In this document: one piece after another, positions 8,149 to 16,820 of the stretch
How positions within the stretch are numbered: position 1 is the first letter of the stretch
How the letters are laid out: each line of letters begins with the position of its first letter
Assembly (NCBI RefSeq): GCF_019805165.1
Contig: NZ_RWIJ01000006.1
Span: 1-64,000, forward strand
Direction: 5' to 3'
From: Azospirillum sp. 412522
Lineage (GTDB): Bacteria; Pseudomonadota; Alphaproteobacteria; Azospirillales; Azospirillaceae
Length of the DNA stretch: 64,000 nt
The notes under the pieces: model-generated
Told to the model about the DNA's origin: nothing
The model's input: the letters and a program-made list of their open reading frames with translations, nothing else
Database searches by the model: none
Program-made: the position numbers and the translations under genes

Positions 8149-9312
8149 TCAGGCCGCCGTTTCCCCCGCCTCGGCCTCTTCGGCCACACCCCCGGCAGTG
8201 CCGGAAATCCAACCCCCGCCCAGCACGCGGTCACCCTGGTAGACGACGCAGGCCTGACCGGGGGCGATGCCGTGCTGGGCCTCCAGCAGGTCTACCCGCG
8301 CGGTGCCGTCGGGGCCGGAGCGCCAAAGGGCGGGGGCCGCCGGCTGGGCGGAACGGAGCTTCACCGACACCTCGATACCCGCGCCGTCGGCCAGATCGGG
8401 ACCCAGCCAGTTCACGTCGCGCACCGCCACCAGCGAGCGGGCGAGGTCGCGGCGCGGGCCGACGACGACGCGGCGGCGGGCAGGCTCCAGGCGGACGACG
8501 TAGAGCGCCTCCTCCTCCTGGCCGCGGATGCCGCCGATGCCCAGCCCCTTGCGCTGGCCGACCGTGTAGTGGACGACGCCCTTGTGACGGCCCAGGACGC
8601 GGCCATCGACATGGACGATGTCGCCGGGCTCGACCGAGCCGGGGCGCAGCTTCGCCACCACCTCGGCGTAGTTGCCGTTGGGGACGAAGCAGATGTCCTG
8701 GCTATCGGGCTTGGCCGCCACTTCCAGCCCGTGGCGCTCGGCCAGCGCGCGGGTCTCCGGCTTGGTCAGGCCGCCCAGGGGGAAACGCAGGAACTCCAAC
8801 TGCTCGCGCGTGGTGGCGAACAGGAAATAGCTCTGGTCCTTGGCGGGATCGACGGCACGGTGCAGTTCGGCGCCCTGCGGGCCGGCGATGCGGCGGACGT
8901 AATGGCCGGTGGCGAGCGCCTCGGCACCGAGATCGCGGGCAGTGTTCAGCAGGTCGCGGAACTTGACACGCTGGTTGCAGCGCACGCAGGGGATCGGTGT
9001 CTCGCCGCGCAGGTAGCTGTCGGCGAAATCGTCCATCACGTCCTGGCTGAAGCGGCCCTCGTAATCCAGGACATAATGCGGAATGCCGATGCGGTCGGCG
9101 ACTTGGCGGGCATCGTAGATGTCCTGACCGGCGCAGCAGGCGCCCGGCTTCTGCAAGGCGAGGCCGTGGTCGTAAAGCTGCAGCGTGATGCCGACGACGT
9201 CATAGCCCTCCTCCCGCAGCACCGCGGCGGTGACGGAGGAATCCACCCCGCCGGACATCGCGACGACGACGCGGGTGTCCTGGGGACGCTTGGAAAGGCC
9301 GAGGGAGTTCAT
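8149..9312 (-). CDS. mnmA: tRNA-specific 2-thiouridylase MnmA
   Basis: This is a 387-residue enzyme that thiolates U34 of Lys, Glu and Gln tRNAs. The ATP pyrophosphatase loop SGGVDSS is at 20-26. The catalytic cysteines are C109 (TPIPCVRCN) and C208 (DSQDICFVP). The C-terminus adds a charged extension after the family's usual end. It is the last gene of a minus-strand group with ferredoxin, hscB and a cysteine desulfurase, which suits its need for sulfur from a desulfurase. Confidence 0.96.
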   Translation of the reverse strand: MNSLGLSKRPQDTRVVVAMSGGVDSSVTAAVLREEGYDVVGITLQLYDHGLALQKPGACCAGQDIYDARQVADRIGIPHYVLDYEGRFSQDVMDDFADSYLRGETPIPCVRCNQRVKFRDLLNTARDLGAEALATGHYVRRIAGPQGAELHRAVDPAKDQSYFLFATTREQLEFLRFPLGGLTKPETRALAERHGLEVAAKPDSQDICFVPNGNYAEVVAKLRPGSVEPGDIVHVDGRVLGRHKGVVHYTVGQRKGLGIGGIRGQEEEALYVVRLEPARRRVVVGPRRDLARSLVAVRDVNWLGPDLADGAGIEVSVKLRSAQPAAPALWRSGPDGTARVDLLEAQHGIAPGQACVVYQGDRVLGGGWISGTAGGVAEEAEAGETAA

Positions 9313-9451
9313 GGCGCCCTATATGGGGCGGGCAGGCGCCCGGAAAAGATATGAATTGGGGGCCGGGTCGGGGAACGGCCGGGAAAAGGGCCGCCGGCGT
9401 CAGCGTCGCTCGACGCCGCCCCGGCGGCCGGAACAGGGTTCCCCCGGACCG

Positions 9452-9781
9452 TCACTTCATCGCGTTGTTGCTGCCGCCCGGCAGGCGGACGACCAGACCG
9501 TCCAGTTCCTCGGTCATGATGATCTGGCAGCCCAAGCGCGAGGTCTTGGTCAGGCCGAAGGCGAGATCCAGCATATCCTCCTCGTCCTCCTGCGCGTCGG
9601 GCAGGACGTCGAACCATTCCGGCTCGATCACGACATGGCAGGTGGAGCAGGCGAGCGAACCCTCGCAGGCGCCTTCCAGGTCCAGGCTGTTCTTGTGCGC
9701 GATCTCCAGCACGGACAGGCCGAGCGGGGCGTCCACCTCGCGGCGGGTGCCGTCGGTCTCGATGAAGGTCATCTTGGGCAT
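9452..9781 (-). CDS. fdx: [2Fe-2S] ferredoxin, Isc type
   Basis: This is a 109-residue adrenodoxin-type ferredoxin. The cluster ligands are C39, C45, C48 ([13 protein letters not shown]) and C85 (RLGCQI). Such ferredoxins supply electrons for Fe-S cluster assembly on the Isc scaffold. It lies directly downstream of hscB. In the standard isc operon hscA stands between the two, but it is absent here. Confidence 0.93.
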   Translation of the reverse strand: MPKMTFIETDGTRREVDAPLGLSVLEIAHKNSLDLEGACEGSLACSTCHVVIEPEWFDVLPDAQEDEEDMLDLAFGLTKTSRLGCQIIMTEELDGLVVRLPGGSNNAMK

Positions 9782-9852
9782 GGGGTCCTCGTTCCTTTAA
9801 GGTTGCCTAGCGGGGTTATGGGGGAGAGCGCCGGTGCCGGACCGGCGCCGGA

Positions 9853-10542
9853 TCAGGGCCTTGGGGGCGTCAGGCCGGCGCGGCGGTCGCGGACCTCGGT
9901 GGCCAGCGCCTCCAGCCTTTCCAGCCGGGCCAGGATACGGGCGGCGCCGTCGAAGGCCGGTGGGCTGTCGGGACCGGATGCCGACTGCGCCTTGCGGAAG
10001 GCCGGGGCGAGATACCTGATGCAGGTCTCGACCCGCTGGTTGAGATCCAGCCCGATGCGGTCAAGTTCCTGCGCGTCGACGGCGCGGGCCAGCCGGGTGA
10101 CGAGGTCGGCGATCTCCTCATCGCCATCTCCGCCCTCTCCGTCCATGGCCGGCGCGCCGCCCAGCAGCGACAGCAACGCGTGGGCGCGGCGGATGGGGTC
10201 GCGCAGCACCTCGTAGGCGTCGCTCAGGGCTTCGACCTGGGCCTTGGCGTTGGCCTGCTGGCGCGGGCCGCGGGCGGCGAAACGCTCTGGATCCATGGCG
10301 CGGGTGAAGCCGGCATGCTGTTTCGACAGCTGGTCCAGGTCAATGTCGAAACGGCGCTCCAGCCCCAGCCTCGTGAAGGGGTCGAGCGGCCGCGGTGGCT
10401 GCGCCGCACCACAGGCGTGGCAGAACAGGGCGCGCGGCGCCACTGATCGACCGCAGGTGCCACAGGCCTCCAGATCGCCGGCGATGGCGCCGGAAATGCC
10501 ACTGCTGCTGTTGCCCGGCGGACCGGATTTGGAGCTGGTCAT
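9853..10542 (-). CDS. hscB: HscB-like J-domain co-chaperone with altered HPD motif
   Basis: This is a 229-residue protein. An N-terminal zinc ribbon (C27, C30, C41, C44) precedes a J domain (about 54-125) and a C-terminal helical HscB oligomerisation domain. HscB delivers the IscU scaffold to the Hsp70 HscA. The J-domain HPD signature, needed to stimulate Hsp70 ATPase, reads D84-P85-E86 here (AMDPERFAAR where family members have HPDRF). With no hscA or iscU beside it, its partner is unclear. Family assignment rests on overall order, the LERRFDID start and ALSDAYEVLRDPIRRA. Confidence 0.82.
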   Translation of the reverse strand: MTSSKSGPPGNSSSGISGAIAGDLEACGTCGRSVAPRALFCHACGAAQPPRPLDPFTRLGLERRFDIDLDQLSKQHAGFTRAMDPERFAARGPRQQANAKAQVEALSDAYEVLRDPIRRAHALLSLLGGAPAMDGEGGDGDEEIADLVTRLARAVDAQELDRIGLDLNQRVETCIRYLAPAFRKAQSASGPDSPPAFDGAARILARLERLEALATEVRDRRAGLTPPRP

Positions 10543-10755
10543 GCGCGCAGTCCGTCAAAACGCCGAACGGGTCGGCCGATAGGATGGTTTACCCGACATG
10601 AGGACTCCCCCGCCATCCAGGCCGCCATCTGGGTCATCGTGCGGTGGGCCTTGCGCGGGGTCATACCCATAAGCCGCATCCGGCGCAATGCGCGAATGCG
10701 GGGTTTCCGGGCTGGAGACAGATGGTCGCGCGACAATGGCGTGAGAAAGACGACT

Positions 10756-11895
10756 TCAGCCATCCGCGGGCGCGCTTCGCCGCGCCATCGCGGTCCAGGC
10801 CGTCAGGAAGCGGTCGACCGTCTCGTCGTCGCTGGTCCAGCCCAGGCTGATCCGGATGGCGCTGGCGGCGGACCGATCGTCCTCGCCCATCGCCGCCAGC
10901 ACGTGGGACGGCTTCACCTTTCCGCTGGAGCAGGCCGACCCGGCGCTGACCGCCACGCCAGCGAGGTCCAGCGTCATCACCTGGGTCTCCCCGGGCAGGC
11001 CGGGCAGCATCAGGCAGCTGGTGTTGGCGACCCGCGCAGTGCCGCTTCCCATCACCCGGGCGTGCGCTATTGCGGCCAGGGCTTCGCGCTCCAGCCGGTC
11101 GCGCAGGGCCGCGAGGTCGGCGGCCTCCGCCAGTCCGTCCCGCGCCACCCGGGCCGCGGCGCCGAAGCCGACGATGCCCAGCAGGTTCTCTGTGCCGGCC
11201 CGCTTGCGCCGCTCCTGTCCGCCGCCGCGGATCAACGCATCGGGTTCCAGCCCCTCGGCCAGGATCAGGGCGCCCACACCGGTCGGGCCGCCCAGCTTGT
11301 GGGCCGACAGCGTCATCAGATCAGTGCCGAGGTGGGACGGTGACAGCGGCAGGCGACCGGCCGCCTGGATTGCGTCGCAATGGATCAATGCGCCGCGGGC
11401 GTGGGCGATCCGGGCGGCATCGGCCACCGGCTGGATCACCCCGGTCTCGTTGTTGACCAGCATCAGCGAGACCAATGCCGGCTCATCGGCACCGGCCAGC
11501 CGCTGCTCCAGGTCCGCTAGGTCGGCGACACCGTCGCGGCCTACACCGAAGCGCTCCGCGTCGGGCCGGGCGGCCAGCACCGACTCATGTTCGATGGCGG
11601 AGGTCAGCAGCCGGCGCCCGGGGAATCCGCGGAGCGCGAAGTTGTTCGCCTCCGTGCCGCTGCCGGTGAACAGCACCTGTGCCGGCTTCACCCCGACGAG
11701 TGCCGCAACGGCGGCGCGCGCCTCCTCCACCGCCCGGCGGGCGGTGCGGCCGAAGGCGTGGACGGAGGACGGATTGCCGACGAGGTCCATCGCCTGGCTC
11801 ATCGCCGCCTTCACCTCCGGTTTCAGAGGAGCGGTGGCGTTGTGGTCCAGATAGACGCTGGTCCGCCGGAACGGGACGACGAGAGGAGTGGTCAC
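10756..11895 (-). CDS. Cysteine desulfurase (NifS/IscS-like)
   Basis: This is a 379-residue class V aminotransferase-fold enzyme that takes sulfur from cysteine. The PLP-binding lysine is K200 (LSAHKLGG) and the persulfide cysteine is C322 in SAGSACSSGKV, a group I (IscS/NifS) long active-site loop. The N-terminus VYLDHNATAPL is typical. It follows iscR by 58 bases and probably belongs to the same transcript as cysE-iscR. It is more diverged than canonical IscS and resembles the extra desulfurase copy often found after iscR in alphaproteobacteria. Confidence 0.9.
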   Translation of the reverse strand: MTTPLVVPFRRTSVYLDHNATAPLKPEVKAAMSQAMDLVGNPSSVHAFGRTARRAVEEARAAVAALVGVKPAQVLFTGSGTEANNFALRGFPGRRLLTSAIEHESVLAARPDAERFGVGRDGVADLADLEQRLAGADEPALVSLMLVNNETGVIQPVADAARIAHARGALIHCDAIQAAGRLPLSPSHLGTDLMTLSAHKLGGPTGVGALILAEGLEPDALIRGGGQERRKRAGTENLLGIVGFGAAARVARDGLAEAADLAALRDRLEREALAAIAHARVMGSGTARVANTSCLMLPGLPGETQVMTLDLAGVAVSAGSACSSGKVKPSHVLAAMGEDDRSAASAIRISLGWTSDDETVDRFLTAWTAMARRSAPADG

Positions 11896-11953
11896 TTTTC
11901 AGGCGCGCTCAACTGCGAAGACCAGTCTTGCCGGTCGGCATCACTCTGCTGCG

Positions 11954-12439
11954 TCATTCAGCGGCGGCAACGGCGGTGCTGTCGGCGGCCGGGGCCGGGC
12001 GGAACAGGTTCAGGCCGCTGGTGCCGATGATCCGCCGCTCCACCACGTCGGCGATGGTGACCGAGCTGAGATACATATGGATCTGGTTGCCCAGTTCCTC
12101 CCACAGGTCATGGGTCAGGCAGCGCGAGCGGTTGGTGCGGCAACCCTGGGGCGTGCCGTTGGCGCATCGGGTGGTGCGGATCGGCTCGTCCACCGCCAGG
12201 ATGATGTCGGACACGCGGGTGGCGTCGGCCGGATGGGCCAGCAGATAGCCGCCGCCGGGACCGCGCACGCTCTTGACCAGACCGCCCTTGCGCAGCTTGG
12301 CGAACAGCTGTTCCAGATAGGACAGGGAGATTTCCTGCCGTTCCGCGATATCGGCCAGCGCGACGGGGCTGCCCTGGCTGGTGGCGGCCAGATCGACCAT
12401 CGCCATCACGGCATAGCGTCCCTTGGTGCTGAGTCTCAT
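11954..12439 (-). CDS. iscR: Rrf2-family Fe-S cluster regulator IscR
   Basis: This is a 161-residue regulator. The N-terminal winged helix ([18 protein letters not shown]) is followed by three cysteines (C92, C100, C107) and H110, the expected ligands for a [2Fe-2S] cluster. IscR senses Fe-S status and represses assembly genes. The start overlaps the cysE stop in an ATGA, so the two are translationally coupled. The C-terminus ends in an Ala-rich tail. Confidence 0.94.
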   Translation of the reverse strand: MRLSTKGRYAVMAMVDLAATSQGSPVALADIAERQEISLSYLEQLFAKLRKGGLVKSVRGPGGGYLLAHPADATRVSDIILAVDEPIRTTRCANGTPQGCRTNRSRCLTHDLWEELGNQIHMYLSSVTIADVVERRIIGTSGLNLFRPAPAADSTAVAAAE

Positions 12440-13218
12440 CGCGTTTCTCCTTGCGCTTCGTGCATCCCGATTGCCTGGGATGTCACCGCTTCGAACGGTG
12501 TGGGTGTGGGGTGGGGCAGGGCGGTGGTCCGGTGCGATTCAAGCTCGCCGATACGGGTTTGCAATGCCGTCACCTGGTCGAGCAGGCCGGTCAGCGCGCG
12601 GGCGACCGGATCGGGGATATCGCCGCAGGGGGTGCCGTAAGGCAGGAATTTCCGGGTTTCCGTGCGGTCGCGCGGCGCTACAGGCTTGGCCGGGATGCCG
12701 ACGACGGCGGTGTCGGCGGGGACGTCCATCACCACCACGGCATTGGCGCCGATGCGTGCGCCGCGCCCGATGGTGATCGCGCCCAGGATCTTGGCGCCGG
12801 CACCGACGATCACGCCGTCGCCGAGCGTCGGGTGCCGCTTGCCGGGGTTCAGCGAGGTGCCGCCCAGCGTCACCCCATGATAGAGCATCACGTCGTCGCC
12901 GATCTCCGCCGTCTCGCCGATCACCACGCCCATGCCATGGTCGATGAAGAAGCGGCGGCCGATGGTGGCGCCGGGGTGGATTTCGATGCCGGTCAGCGAG
13001 CGGGCGATCTGCGAGATGAGGCGGGCGGTGGTATGCCAGCCGGCGTCGCGGGCACGCCGGGCAATGCGGTGAAGCACGATCGCGTGCAGGCCGGGATAGC
13101 AGAGAGCCACCTCCAGCCGGGACCGCGCGGCGGGGTCGCGCGCCATGATCCCATCGATCTCTTCGCGAAGATGCTTGAACACGCCATCACCCGCCGTGGT
13201 ATAGTCCGCCGCTCTCAT
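12436..13218 (-). CDS. cysE: Serine O-acetyltransferase
   Basis: This is a 260-residue enzyme that acetylates serine with acetyl-CoA in the first step of cysteine synthesis. An N-terminal helical domain precedes a left-handed beta-helix of hexapeptide repeats with [20 protein letters not shown] and LYHGVTLGG, as in the shorter EpsC/CysE type. It is the first gene of the minus-strand group that continues with iscR and the desulfurase. This links cysteine supply to Fe-S assembly. Confidence 0.95.
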   Translation of the reverse strand: MRAADYTTAGDGVFKHLREEIDGIMARDPAARSRLEVALCYPGLHAIVLHRIARRARDAGWHTTARLISQIARSLTGIEIHPGATIGRRFFIDHGMGVVIGETAEIGDDVMLYHGVTLGGTSLNPGKRHPTLGDGVIVGAGAKILGAITIGRGARIGANAVVVMDVPADTAVVGIPAKPVAPRDRTETRKFLPYGTPCGDIPDPVARALTGLLDQVTALQTRIGELESHRTTALPHPTPTPFEAVTSQAIGMHEAQGETR

Positions 13219-13394
13219 CGGCCGCCCGTGCCCGGCTTCGGCCTGTCGGACCCTTGCGGTTCAGGACCTTCCGGTTCGGACCTCAATGGTTCCGGACGGC
13301 AGGGATCCGGACTTGTCGACCGGTCCGGCTAACGCCGGGGCCGATCGGGCGGGTCAGGCGGGTTGTCCCGGAGGACGTTACGACGCATATATGA

Positions 13395-13413
13395 TGACCA
13401 AGCAAAACGGTCA
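13395..13413. promoter_or_regulatory. Inverted repeat TGACC-N9-GGTCA between divergent genes
   Basis: It lies in the 346-base gap between cysE (minus) and the alpha/beta hydrolase (plus), 177 bases before cysE. The arms are perfect and the surrounding sequence is AT-richer than its neighbours. It could be an operator for IscR or another regulator; the match to any known consensus is not clear. The rest of the gap shows nothing recognisable. Confidence 0.35.
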
Positions 13414-13564
13414 AGAATTGTGTGCGGAAAACCCCACTCCAAGACGGGAAAATCCGTGACGGACCCGAAGGCCCGTGCGCCGGGGCGGCTGGCCGGATGA
13501 AAAGTCCGGTTGGTCGCTGTGGTGGTTCCAACAACCCTTTGTCCGCGTCAGGAACGTCGTTCCC

Positions 13565-14227
13565 ATGCCTGAAGTGCTCTTCAACGGTCCCGCCGGTCGC
13601 CTGGAAGGCCGTTACACCCACGGCAAGCAGCCGAACGCCCCGGTCGCGCTGCTGTTGCACCCGCACCCGCAGCATAATGGGACGATGAACAACAAGGTGG
13701 TCTTCACCCTGTTCCAGTCCTTCACCAAGCGCGGCTATTCGGCGCTCCGCTTCAACTTCCGCGGCGTCGGGCGCAGCCAGGGCACCTATGACAAGGGGGA
13801 GGGCGAACTGGCCGATGCGGCGGCGGCGTTGGACTGGCTGCAGACCTACAACCCCAACGCGCCGCTCTGCTGGATCGGCGGGGTGTCGTTCGGCGCCTGG
13901 ATCGGCATGCAGCTGCTGATGCGCCGTCCGGAGATCGATGGTTTCGTCTCGGTCTCGCCGCCGGCCAACCTGTTCGACTTCTCCTTCCTGGCGCCGTGCC
14001 CGTCCTCGGGCCTGATCATCCATGGCGACAAGGACGAGGTGGTGCCCCAGGCTGCGGTGACCAAGCTGGTGACCAAGCTGTCGCACCAGAAGGACATCCG
14101 CATCGACCACCGCGTGGTCCCCGGTGCCAGCCACTTCTTCGTCAACCGCACCGACGATCTGTCGGCGCAGGTCGACGATTATCTGGACAAGGCGCTGGGC
14201 AATCCCATCGCGGCGGTCGCGGAGTAA
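13565..14227 (+). CDS. Alpha/beta hydrolase
   Basis: This is a 220-residue single-domain hydrolase. The nucleophile elbow GVSFGAW puts the serine at 108, the acid is in GDKDEV, and the histidine is in GASHFF. The oxyanion-side motif is LLHPHPQHNGT. It belongs to the widespread small hydrolase family found beside cysE-iscR in alphaproteobacteria; the substrate is unknown. The start is the ATG at 13565, where the conserved fold begins; an upstream in-frame extension is not fold-like. It is transcribed divergently from cysE. Confidence 0.88.
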   Translation: MPEVLFNGPAGRLEGRYTHGKQPNAPVALLLHPHPQHNGTMNNKVVFTLFQSFTKRGYSALRFNFRGVGRSQGTYDKGEGELADAAAALDWLQTYNPNAPLCWIGGVSFGAWIGMQLLMRRPEIDGFVSVSPPANLFDFSFLAPCPSSGLIIHGDKDEVVPQAAVTKLVTKLSHQKDIRIDHRVVPGASHFFVNRTDDLSAQVDDYLDKALGNPIAAVAE

Positions 14228-14238
14228 GTCAGCTCCCG

Positions 14239-14268
14239 CCTGTCCTCCGCCGGATGGAGGAGGACAGG
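14239..14268. terminator. Bidirectional hairpin between convergent genes
   Basis: A perfect 10-bp stem CCTGTCCTCC/GGAGGACAGG with a 10-nt loop lies 12 bases after the hydrolase stop and before the convergent DUF2155 gene. No T-run follows, so termination is inferred from position and stability. Confidence 0.6.
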
Positions 14269-14309
14269 CCGATGGAGGAGGGCGGGTGGGGAGTCCAGCT
14301 CCCCATCAA

Positions 14310-14714
14310 TCACTGTTCGCAGCCCAGAACCCACACATCGTAGATCGGGTTTTCCATCGCCGACAGGGCGGGGCTGGAGGCGAACATCCAGCCGCTGAAG
14401 ACCTGCTCCGCCTGCTCGCCGGGCTTGATCTCCGTCACTTCCAGGAAGGCAGCGGATTCAGGCGTTTCGATCGGCGGATTCTCGCGGCAGGCGCGCAAGG
14501 TGATGCGCAGGCTGCTCATCGCCTTGGTCTCCCCCACCTTCATGGTGAAGGTTGAGGTGCGGGCGGTCACCTTGTCCAACCATTGCAATTTGGCCGCCGG
14601 CCGCTCGATCATCTGGCTCGGGATCGGGGCGGCCTGAACGGCGACGGACGCCAGCAGCGCCACGGCCCCCAGAAGGCCGGCTGCCGGCCGGAACACATTC
14701 GATAGTCTCGTCAC
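14310..14714 (-). CDS. DUF2155 domain-containing exported protein
   Basis: This 134-residue protein has a signal peptide (AVALLASVAVQA, cleavage near AAP). The DUF2155 core ends with VFSGWMFASSPALSAMENP and YDVWVLGC. The family is nearly confined to alphaproteobacteria, where it sits beside mlaD and complex I accessory genes as here. Molecular function is unknown; periplasmic location is inferred. Confidence 0.88.
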   Translation of the reverse strand: MTRLSNVFRPAAGLLGAVALLASVAVQAAPIPSQMIERPAAKLQWLDKVTARTSTFTMKVGETKAMSSLRITLRACRENPPIETPESAAFLEVTEIKPGEQAEQVFSGWMFASSPALSAMENPIYDVWVLGCEQ

Positions 14715-14866
14715 GTCGGATCGCTTCCGTAATTGCGGACGGCGCCTTCCGGCAAGACCCAGCGGATCAGCGGGAACTCTGCCGGGGCGCTCCGCCTTCT
14801 AGCCCGGAAGCGGGGTCAGCGTCCAGTGGCGGGGACGCCGGGGTGGGTTGTGTGGGAAAATGAGGA

Positions 14867-15133
14867 TCAGCGGGTGACGCTGCTGCGCGACGCGGGAGCG
14901 CTGTAGGTGGCGCCGGAGCCGCCCTGGGCCGCGTTGCGTTCCTCGATCTTTTCGGTCGCTGCACCGGCGCCTGCACCCGCGGCGGCCCCGACGACGGCTC
15001 CCACCGGTCCGCCGACGACTGCGCCGGCCGCGGCGCCGCCAAGTCCGCCGGTGGCCGATTTCTCTTCCATGGTCGCGCCGCAAGCGGTGGTCGTCAGGAC
15101 GAGACCGAATAGGACCAGATGGGAAAGACGCAT
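14867..15133 (-). CDS. Small lipoprotein with glycine-zipper segment
   Basis: This 88-residue protein starts at MRLSHLVLF, preceded by CAGGAGG. A lipobox (LTTTAC) gives a lipid-modified Cys18 after cleavage. Residues 28-60 are a Gly/Ala-rich zipper (GGLGGAAAGAVVGGPVGAVV) of the kind seen in small outer-membrane lipoproteins. The C-terminal tail is Ser-rich. Its role is unknown; envelope location is likely. Confidence 0.78.
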   Translation of the reverse strand: MRLSHLVLFGLVLTTTACGATMEEKSATGGLGGAAAGAVVGGPVGAVVGAAAGAGAGAATEKIEERNAAQGGSGATYSAPASRSSVTR

Positions 15134-15235
15134 CGCATTTCCTCCTGCTTCATGAACAGACGGCTTCACCGTTCGGTTCGGGGGAGGAACGCTTGAGCGT
15201 GGCCGGCGGTTCCGGTCACGCTCGTGGTCAGGCGG

Positions 15236-15769
15236 TTACAGCTTCGGCGGCTGGGCCGTCGCCTGACCGGGCGGCTGGCCCGGCGCTTGGCTCTGCTGGC
15301 CGTTGGCCTGATCGCCGGACTTGCTCATGCTCTGCAGCGAGAAGATGACCTGACCCAGCAGCTGTTCCAGGCCCGGCGTGCTCTGCGTGAACTCGATCTT
15401 GCCGTTCGGCTTGATGGCGTCGGGATCGCCGCCCGGTTCCAGCGACAGGAACTTGCCGCCCAGCAGGCTTTCCGAGGCGATGACCGCCGCGGTGTCCTTG
15501 GGCAGCTTGACCGAATTGTCGACCGACAGGTGGACCACTGCCTGGTAGGTGGTGGGGTCGAGCGTCAGCCCGGTGACCGTGCCGACCTTCACGCCGCTGA
15601 TGCGCACGTCGGCGCCGCTCTGCAGGCCGGTGATGCTGTTGAAATTGGCGGTGATGTCGTAGCCCTGGACCTTGCGCAGGTCTGCACTTTTGTAGGCGAA
15701 GGCAAGGAAGACGGCGGCCACGGCGAGCACGACGCCGCCAAGCACGGTTTCGATCACATTCCGGCGCAT
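15236..15769 (-). CDS. mlaD: MlaD-type lipid transport protein (MCE domain)
   Basis: This is a 177-residue protein. One N-terminal membrane helix (VIETVLGGVVLAVAAVFLAFAY) is followed by the MCE domain (about 40-115; FNSITGLQSGADVRISGVKV). The end is Gln/Pro-rich. MlaD forms the periplasmic hexamer of the Mla phospholipid transporter. The ATPase and permease genes are not adjacent, as is usual in this group of bacteria. Confidence 0.92.
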   Translation of the reverse strand: MRRNVIETVLGGVVLAVAAVFLAFAYKSADLRKVQGYDITANFNSITGLQSGADVRISGVKVGTVTGLTLDPTTYQAVVHLSVDNSVKLPKDTAAVIASESLLGGKFLSLEPGGDPDAIKPNGKIEFTQSTPGLEQLLGQVIFSLQSMSKSGDQANGQQSQAPGQPPGQATAQPPKL

Positions 15770-15860
15770 AGAGCTATCCTGCTGCGAGTTCCCGAATCGA
15801 AACCCGGCCCGAATGGGGCCGGGCTTTCCGTTCCGACTTGATGGTCAGTCCCGGCAGGGG

Positions 15861-16253
15861 TCAGCTCGGAGTCCAGGGCTCGTAATCGCCGGTGGCCGGC
15901 ACGCGCTGTCCACCGGCCAGCACATGGCCGGGCGGCCGATAGGCCTGGACCGAGCCCGACATGTTGGGCAGATGTTCCTTCTGCCATGGCTTGTGGAAGG
16001 CGCTCGACCCCTCGGGGAGCGGCTCCCTGGTGGTGTGGTGCAGCCACCCATGCCATTCCGGCGGGATCTTCGAGGCATCGGGCTCACCGGCATACAGGAC
16101 CCAGCGGCGCTCGCGCGTGCCGGCCTTGGTGTCCTTGCTGCGGTAATAGACGTTGCCGAAGCGGTCGCTGCCGACCTTGGCGCCCCGACGCCACGTGACG
16201 TAACGGATATGGATGTTCGCCAGTTTGGTGAACAGGGAGATCGGCTCGCTCAT
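15861..16253 (-). CDS. Complex I accessory subunit, NDUFA12 (B17.2) family
   Basis: This 130-residue protein has the family pattern RYVTWRRGAKVGSDRFGNVYY, then RRWVLYAGEPDASKIPPEWH and a GWLHHTT segment. It is a supernumerary subunit of NADH:ubiquinone oxidoreductase shared by mitochondria and alphaproteobacteria, located at the base of the matrix or cytoplasmic arm. It lies upstream of mlaD on the same strand, a conserved neighbourhood in this class. Confidence 0.93.
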   Translation of the reverse strand: MSEPISLFTKLANIHIRYVTWRRGAKVGSDRFGNVYYRSKDTKAGTRERRWVLYAGEPDASKIPPEWHGWLHHTTREPLPEGSSAFHKPWQKEHLPNMSGSVQAYRPPGHVLAGGQRVPATGDYEPWTPS

Positions 16254-16387
16254 CGTCGCTCACGAATTCCGGAGTCTGGCCCCGCGGAAACGGGGCTGGT
16301 CGAATGCGGGCCGCACTATGACACCGCAAGGGACGCGCGTCCACCGTTGGTAAGGCCCAAGCTGGCCCACAGGGCGGAAAGAGGTCC

Positions 16388-16813
16388 CTATTGCAGGCGG
16401 GTCGCGGCGATCTTCGCGGTATCGACCGGGGTGGCGGTGCAGCCGCCCAGCGTCGGGCCGACCGGAAGCTCGCCGAAAGCGGCCAGCGCGCCTTCCGCCT
16501 TCAGCCGGCCGACGAATCCCGGCTCCGTTCCGCGGGCGACCCAGGCAAAGCCGAGCCAGGTCGAGCGGACCGGCTCGCCCCCCGCCCGCACCATCGCCGC
16601 CATCGCCTCGGCATCGCCGGTGCCGGGGGAGAAGACCGCCAGCATCATGCCGTCGGTCGCATCCGGCAGGGCGGCGCGTTGCAGCGACAGCCCCATCAGC
16701 CCGGCCCAGACCAGCAGGATGCCGCCCAGCAGCGCCGCGGCGAGGCCGTGGCCGATGGGCAATCCGGCAGAGGGGAGTCCGGAGGAGGAGGGGACGGGGC
16801 TGTCGCTCATCAA
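16388..16813 (-). CDS. Hypothetical membrane-anchored protein
   Basis: This 141-residue protein has a Ser/Pro-rich start, one hydrophobic helix (LAAALLGGILLVWAGLMGLSL) and a periplasmic-looking remainder with a single cysteine. I recognise no family. It ends before the NDUFA12 gene and starts 7 bases after the stop of the MFS gene, so it may be cotranscribed with the transporter. Confidence 0.6.
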   Translation of the reverse strand: MMSDSPVPSSSGLPSAGLPIGHGLAAALLGGILLVWAGLMGLSLQRAALPDATDGMMLAVFSPGTGDAEAMAAMVRAGGEPVRSTWLGFAWVARGTEPGFVGRLKAEGALAAFGELPVGPTLGGCTATPVDTAKIAATRLQ

Positions 16814-16820
16814 GGTTATC

